From positions 1 to 64,000 of the forward strand of contig CABIYE010000012.1 in the NCBI GenBank assembly GCA_902362865.1: a stretch of DNA of 64,000 nucleotides, in the 5' to 3' direction. Position 1 is the stretch's first letter. Each line of letters begins with the position of its first letter. A program made the translations under genes and the position numbers. The DNA is from Clostridiaceae bacterium. GTDB taxonomy: Bacteria; Bacillota; Clostridia; Lachnospirales; Lachnospiraceae. Shown here in pieces: positions 59,662 through 64,000 of this stretch. Below the pieces are notes generated by a model that saw only the letters and a list, made by a program, of their open reading frames with translations, was not told the DNA's origin and did not search any database.

Positions 59662-60821
59662 GGCTGTCCCTCCATTTCCTCCAAAACATCCTTCAACAAA
59701 GCTTCTTCTTCCCGGCTCATCTGCCGTCCCTGCATTTCTTCAAAAAAACGGCCGAATACCTGAAGCGGATCGGAAATATCCATAACTTCCTCCTGTTCTT
59801 CCATCTTCGTCCGTGTTCGTGTATTCTCAACCCTCACTTCTAAAAGGAATGGATATGTTTCCTCCAGACGTTCTCTGAACTGATAGGGTTCCACTTCATC
59901 CGTCACTGTAATGCTTACATAGTCATTTCTTAGTTTCTTATTTTTTGCTTCTTCCAGTATATTTTCAAATTTCCCTTCTAACCGTCTCACATCCCGGATG
60001 GGCGAAAGAGGAACTGCCGTATATACCGGCTCCGTCCCTTTTTCACCCAATTCCACCATTAAGAGGTGTTTGTTATCTTCACTTTCCGAGACAGAATATT
60101 TCAGCAAGGTGCCGCAATAGCGAAATCTGGAATTTCCAATCTGCTGCGGACGGTGGATATGTCCCAGCGCTGCATAATCGAATTTTTCCAGCACACCAGC
60201 ATCTACGTTATCCAGTCCTCCCACCACAACTGCCTCAGAATCACTTCTCTGCGGCTCATTTCCCCCGAAAGTGTAGAACTGATGGCTGACAAGCACATTC
60301 CGCTTAGAAACGTCTATATCTTCCCGCTCCAAAAGCATACGGACTGCTTCCGTATAAGAGTTCCCCTCCATCTCATCATCCAGAAGGTTCCTTACATATC
60401 CCGGCTTCACAAAAGGAAGGAGATAAAAATCCACCTCGCCATACGCATCCTGGAATGTTACCTTCTTTAAGTACTCTCCCTGCTCAATCGGCGGCACACC
60501 GGCAATATGAATATGATGTCTGTCAAGAATCTCACTGGCATAGTCAAGTCTTCTCGCTGAATCATGGTTTCCTGCGGTTATTAGGACAGAGATTGGAGGG
60601 GCAATATCCGAAAGCTCTGTAAGGAAGCAGTTAAACACTGTAACTGCTTCCGCTGACGGCACCTGTTTGTCATAGATATCACCGGCAATAACCACTGCAT
60701 CCGGATGCAAACGCCTTGCCGCCTCTACCACCTGTGAAAGAATTGCTTCCTGATCTTCCTTTAAATTATAAGAATGTAATTGTTTTCCGATATGAAGATC
60801 GGACAGATGAAAAAACTTCAC
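59658..60821 (-). CDS. sbcD: Exonuclease SbcD
   Basis: The 387-residue Mre11-like nuclease subunit has the phosphoesterase motifs LSDLHIGKQL, AGDIYDKQVPS, TAGNHDSARR, SHQFYTF and GHIHRPQ. The C-terminal acidic region likely contacts SbcC. It is co-transcribed with sbcC through an ATGA overlap. Confidence 0.93.
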   Translation of the reverse strand: MKFFHLSDLHIGKQLHSYNLKEDQEAILSQVVEAARRLHPDAVVIAGDIYDKQVPSAEAVTVFNCFLTELSDIAPPISVLITAGNHDSARRLDYASEILDRHHIHIAGVPPIEQGEYLKKVTFQDAYGEVDFYLLPFVKPGYVRNLLDDEMEGNSYTEAVRMLLEREDIDVSKRNVLVSHQFYTFGGNEPQRSDSEAVVVGGLDNVDAGVLEKFDYAALGHIHRPQQIGNSRFRYCGTLLKYSVSESEDNKHLLMVELGEKGTEPVYTAVPLSPIRDVRRLEGKFENILEEAKNKKLRNDYVSITVTDEVEPYQFRERLEETYPFLLEVRVENTRTRTKMEEQEEVMDISDPLQVFGRFFEEMQGRQMSREEEALLKDVLEEMEGQP

Positions 60822-60875
60822 GATGCTCCTCCTTAAACCTTCTCCTGCAAATGTGTGTGAACTCTATTCCCCACT

Positions 60876-62702
60876 TTACGCACTTTTCTCAAACTGTGAA
60901 TTGTAAAGCTCTGCATAGAATCCATTCTGTGCAAGCAATTCTTCATGCGTTCCCTGTTCTACAATGTCGCCGTCTCTCATAACCAAAATCAAATCTGCAT
61001 CCCGGATTGTAGAAAGCCGGTGAGCAATGATAAAACTGGTTCTTCCCTTCATCAAATTATCCATCGCCTTCTGGATACGGACCTCAGTTCTGGTATCAAC
61101 GGAACTGGTAGCTTCATCAAGAATCAGAATTTTCGGATCTGCAAGAATTGCTCTCGCAATCGTAAGAAGCTGCTTCTGTCCCTGAGACACATTGCTTGCT
61201 TCCTCATTCAATACCATATTATATCCGCCTGGCAGCGTCTGCACGAATCGGTGCACATGGGCAGCCTTCGCAGCTTCTACTACCTCCTCGTGAGAAGCAT
61301 CTAATTTGCCATAGCGAATATTTTCCTCTATCGTACCATTGAAAAGCCATGTATCCTGAAGCACCATACCGAACATCTGACGAAGCTCGCTCCGATTAAA
61401 ATCCTTCAGATTATGACCATCCACCTTGATTGCACCGCTGTTCACATCATAGAAACGCATCAGCAATTTTATCATGGTCGTTTTCCCTGCTCCGGTAGGT
61501 CCTACAATGGCAATTTTCTGTCCCGGTTCTACTTTCGCATTGAAATCATGGATGATGGTATGATTCGGATTGTACCCAAACTGTACATGTTCAAACTCAA
61601 CTCTTCCTTCCAGGCCTTCCACCGATACCGGATTCGGCACAGTCACATCTTCTTCCTCTTCTTCCAGGAATTCAAAGACACGTTCGGAAGCCGCTGCCGT
61701 AGACTGCAGCATATTCGCCACCTGCGCTACCTGCTGAATCGGCTGGGTAAATTGACGCACATATTGGATAAAGGACTGAATATCTCCTACCTCAATCGTC
61801 TGCCGGATTGCCAGATACCCGCCAAGGATGGATACTGCTACATAACCCAGATTTCCTACAAACTGCATGATTGGCATCATCATACCAGATAAGAACTGAG
61901 ATTTCCACGCCGACTGATAAAGCACATCATTCGTTTCATCAAAAGTACGGATAATATCCTCTTCCTTATTAAATGCCTTCACAATATTCTGCCCGCCGTA
62001 GACTTCCTCCACCTGTCCATTGATATGTCCCAGATATTCCTGCTGGTTCTTAAAATACTTCTGAGAACGCTTTACAATCATAGAAATCAATCCCATTGAC
62101 AAAGGAAGGATTAACAGCGCAACCACCGTCATCAGCGGACTGATACTGAGCATCATTACCAAAACACCAATAATAGTTGTTACGGAAGTAATCATCTGCG
62201 TCGCGCTCTGATTCAGGCTTTGCCCCAGGGTATCCACATCATTCGTAATACGGGAAAGAATCTCACCATGCGTCATCTTATCAAAATAATTCATCGGCAT
62301 CCGATTGATTTTTTCAGAAATTTCCTTTCTGAGCCGGTACGTCATTTTCTGAGAAATCCCCGTCATAATATATCCCTGGACAAAAGAGAATGCAGCGCTG
62401 ACAACATACAGGCACAGAAGTCCAACCAGTATTTTCCCTATTTTCCCAAAATCAATTCCGCTTCCGCCGGACACCTTACTCACCAGTCCGTTAAAAATCT
62501 CCGTAGTCGCCTTTCCGAGAATCTTAGGACCTACAATATTAAATATGGTTCCTCCGACAGCAAATACAAATACGAAGAAAATCGCTATTTTGTACCTGCC
62601 CATATAGTTCATAAGCTTTTTCATAGTACCTTTAAAGTCTTTTGCCTTCTCTCCCGGCATTGTTCCGCGTCCCACGGATCCACGTCTTCTTCCTTCTGCC
62701 AT
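60876..62702 (-). CDS. ABC exporter, permease-ATPase fusion (second of a pair)
   Basis: The 608-residue half-transporter has an N-terminal membrane domain (about six helices, 30-330) and ATPase domain. ATPase motifs: Walker A VGPTGAGKTT, Q-loop MVLQDTWLF, signature NVSQGQKQLL, Walker B ILILDEATSS and switch AHRLST. The signature reads SQGQ in place of the common SGGQ. Its partner begins one base upstream; the two form a heterodimeric exporter of the BmrCD/LmrCD type. An N-terminal Arg/Gly-rich segment precedes the helices. Substrate unknown. Confidence 0.9.
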   Translation of the reverse strand: MAEGRRRGSVGRGTMPGEKAKDFKGTMKKLMNYMGRYKIAIFFVFVFAVGGTIFNIVGPKILGKATTEIFNGLVSKVSGGSGIDFGKIGKILVGLLCLYVVSAAFSFVQGYIMTGISQKMTYRLRKEISEKINRMPMNYFDKMTHGEILSRITNDVDTLGQSLNQSATQMITSVTTIIGVLVMMLSISPLMTVVALLILPLSMGLISMIVKRSQKYFKNQQEYLGHINGQVEEVYGGQNIVKAFNKEEDIIRTFDETNDVLYQSAWKSQFLSGMMMPIMQFVGNLGYVAVSILGGYLAIRQTIEVGDIQSFIQYVRQFTQPIQQVAQVANMLQSTAAASERVFEFLEEEEEDVTVPNPVSVEGLEGRVEFEHVQFGYNPNHTIIHDFNAKVEPGQKIAIVGPTGAGKTTMIKLLMRFYDVNSGAIKVDGHNLKDFNRSELRQMFGMVLQDTWLFNGTIEENIRYGKLDASHEEVVEAAKAAHVHRFVQTLPGGYNMVLNEEASNVSQGQKQLLTIARAILADPKILILDEATSSVDTRTEVRIQKAMDNLMKGRTSFIIAHRLSTIRDADLILVMRDGDIVEQGTHEELLAQNGFYAELYNSQFEKSA

Positions 62703-62703
62703 A

Positions 62704-64000
62704 TTAGCCCACCTCCTTCATATCATCTTCCAGTTCTTTTTCAGATAACTGAGAAGACGCAATCTGGTAATATGCATCACAGTTCTTTAACAGCTCTTTA
62801 TGCGTTCCAATTCCGGCGATCTTTCCATCATCCAGCACAATAATCTGTTCCGCATGTAATATCGTACTAATTCTTTGCGCAACAATAATAACCGTACTGT
62901 CCTCCGTCTTGGATTTCAATGCATTTCTAAGCTTTACATCTGTCTTATAATCAAGTGCTGAAAAACTATCATCGAAAATATACACTTTCGGATGCTTTGC
63001 AATGGCTCTTGCAATAGAAAGTCTCTGCTTCTGACCTCCTGAAACATTGGATCCGCCTTGTGAAATCGGACTTTCATACTTTTTCTTCTTTGTCTGAATA
63101 AACTCTGTGGCCTGTGCGATTTCAGCCGCTTCCTCCATCTCTTCCCTGCTTCCGTCAGAATTGCCATATAAAATGTTCGATGCAATATTACCGGAAAACA
63201 GTACGCCTTTCTGCGGCACATACCCAAGCTGATCCCGCAGTTCATGCTGGGTAATATCACGGATATCTACGCCGTCTATCGTAATCTTTCCTTCTGTCAC
63301 ATCATAAAACCTCGGGATCAGATTCACCAGCGTAGACTTGCCGCTTCCCGTACTTCCGATAATCGCTGTCGTCTGTCCCGGCTTTGCCGTAAATGTCAAA
63401 TCATGCAGCACATCTTCCTCTGCCCCGGGATACCGGAAAGATACACGGTCGAAAACAACCTCTCCCCTGGAATTCTCCGGCAAATGTTTTGGCTGCTCTT
63501 TGTCTAAAATCGAGGACTGGCTCTGCAGCACCTCATCTACACGGGTTGCAGAAACCGCTGCCCTTGGGAGCATAACGCTAATCATACAAATCATCAGGAA
63601 TGCCATAATAATCTGCATGGTATACTGGATAAACGCCATCATATCTCCAACTTGCATGGTTCCGGAGTCCACGCTATGGGAACCGCTCCACACAATTAAT
63701 ACCGTAATCCCATTCATAATCAACATCATCAAAGGCATCATGAAGGTCATAGCTCTATTAACAAACAAGTTGACCTTCATCAAATCCCGGTTTGCCTTAT
63801 CGAACCGCTTTTCTTCATATTTTTCTGTACTGAAAGCACGAATGACCGGAAGCCCCGTCAAAATTTCCCTTGCTACCAGATTCAAACGGTCAACCAGACT
63901 CTGCACCCTTTTAAACTTCGGCATAACTACCGCAAACAAAACAATAACAACCAGAAGGATCAAAATAACTGCCAGTGCGATAATCCAGGACATATCCACA
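62704..64000 (-). CDS. ABC exporter, permease-ATPase fusion (first of a pair, partial)
   Basis: About 431 residues are visible; the N-terminal part, probably some 150 residues with the first membrane helices, lies beyond the right edge. The ATPase has Walker A IGSTGSGKSTL, a consensus signature NVSGGQKQRL and Walker B VYIFDDSFSALD. The residue after Walker B is Asp in place of the catalytic Glu, so this is the degenerate-site subunit of a heterodimer with the gene downstream. The stop is one base from the next ATG. Confidence 0.9.
   Translation of the reverse strand, partial: VDMSWIIALAVILILLVVIVLFAVVMPKFKRVQSLVDRLNLVAREILTGLPVIRAFSTEKYEEKRFDKANRDLMKVNLFVNRAMTFMMPLMMLIMNGITVLIVWSGSHSVDSGTMQVGDMMAFIQYTMQIIMAFLMICMISVMLPRAAVSATRVDEVLQSQSSILDKEQPKHLPENSRGEVVFDRVSFRYPGAEEDVLHDLTFTAKPGQTTAIIGSTGSGKSTLVNLIPRFYDVTEGKITIDGVDIRDITQHELRDQLGYVPQKGVLFSGNIASNILYGNSDGSREEMEEAAEIAQATEFIQTKKKKYESPISQGGSNVSGGQKQRLSIARAIAKHPKVYIFDDSFSALDYKTDVKLRNALKSKTEDSTVIIVAQRISTILHAEQIIVLDDGKIAGIGTHKELLKNCDAYYQIASSQLSEKELEDDMKEVG

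Overview
The window looks like chromosomal DNA of a gut-type Firmicute, most likely a Lachnospiraceae member. This is inferred from the gene set: an NADH-linked trimeric [FeFe] hydrogenase, YesMN-type two-component signalling, a BspA-like leucine-rich repeat surface protein, SLH-anchored proteins, a T-box upstream of pheS, DUF6465 and CmpB-type membrane proteins. Strong AGGAGG ribosome binding sites and TTGACA/TATAAT promoters fit the same group. Nearly every gene is on the minus strand; only feoAB is on the plus strand. I see no tRNA, rRNA, CRISPR array, prophage or intact insertion sequence.

Layout from left to right, with transcription running right to left. 0-5.7 kb: a mannitol PTS locus (mtlA, a divergent second EIICB, the PRD activator mtlR, the EIIA mtlF) with two matching promoter/operator units. 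5.7-10 kb: a three-subunit NADH-dependent [FeFe] hydrogenase. 10.1-12.5 kb: a two-gene operon coding for a duplicated DUF1538 membrane protein and a tandem PII-like protein, which I regard as the best candidate for an undescribed system. 12.6-24.1 kb: a YesM/YesN two-component system, a sugar-binding lipoprotein without permeases, and a giant SLH-anchored glycoside-hydrolase-like gene interrupted by one in-frame TGA. 24.1-26.3 kb: a small unknown gene and a marR-MATE operon with clear operators. 26.3-31.6 kb: a T-box-controlled pheS-pheT region followed by queA, unusually full of palindromes and a 131-bp tandem repeat.

31.7-38.4 kb: a BrkB-type membrane protein, a leucine-rich repeat/CAP/SLH surface protein, a SpoIID-like protein and a metallophosphoesterase. 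38.4-38.65 kb: a structured small RNA, probably 6S RNA, with its own promoter and terminator. 38.7-46 kb: a divergent ATP-type PEP carboxykinase, cytidine deaminase, threonine synthase, an NhaC-like antiporter and leuCD. 46-49.4 kb: a CmpB-like gene and feoAB face away from each other across overlapping promoters and a Fur-like box. 49.4-54 kb: aldehyde dehydrogenase, a PHP phosphoesterase, two very small genes and a TMEM198-like membrane protein, then about 0.6 kb with only gene debris, then DUF6465. 54-64 kb: an AIM24-like protein, a PurF-like protein lacking the catalytic cysteine, a cytidylate-kinase-like protein, sbcCD, and a heterodimeric ABC exporter pair whose second gene runs off the right edge.

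The loci mostly serve carbon and energy metabolism of a fermentative anaerobe: sugar-alcohol uptake, H2 evolution from NADH and ferredoxin, PEP/oxaloacetate exchange, polysaccharide sensing and cell-surface display. All family assignments rest on motifs read by eye; no database search was run.
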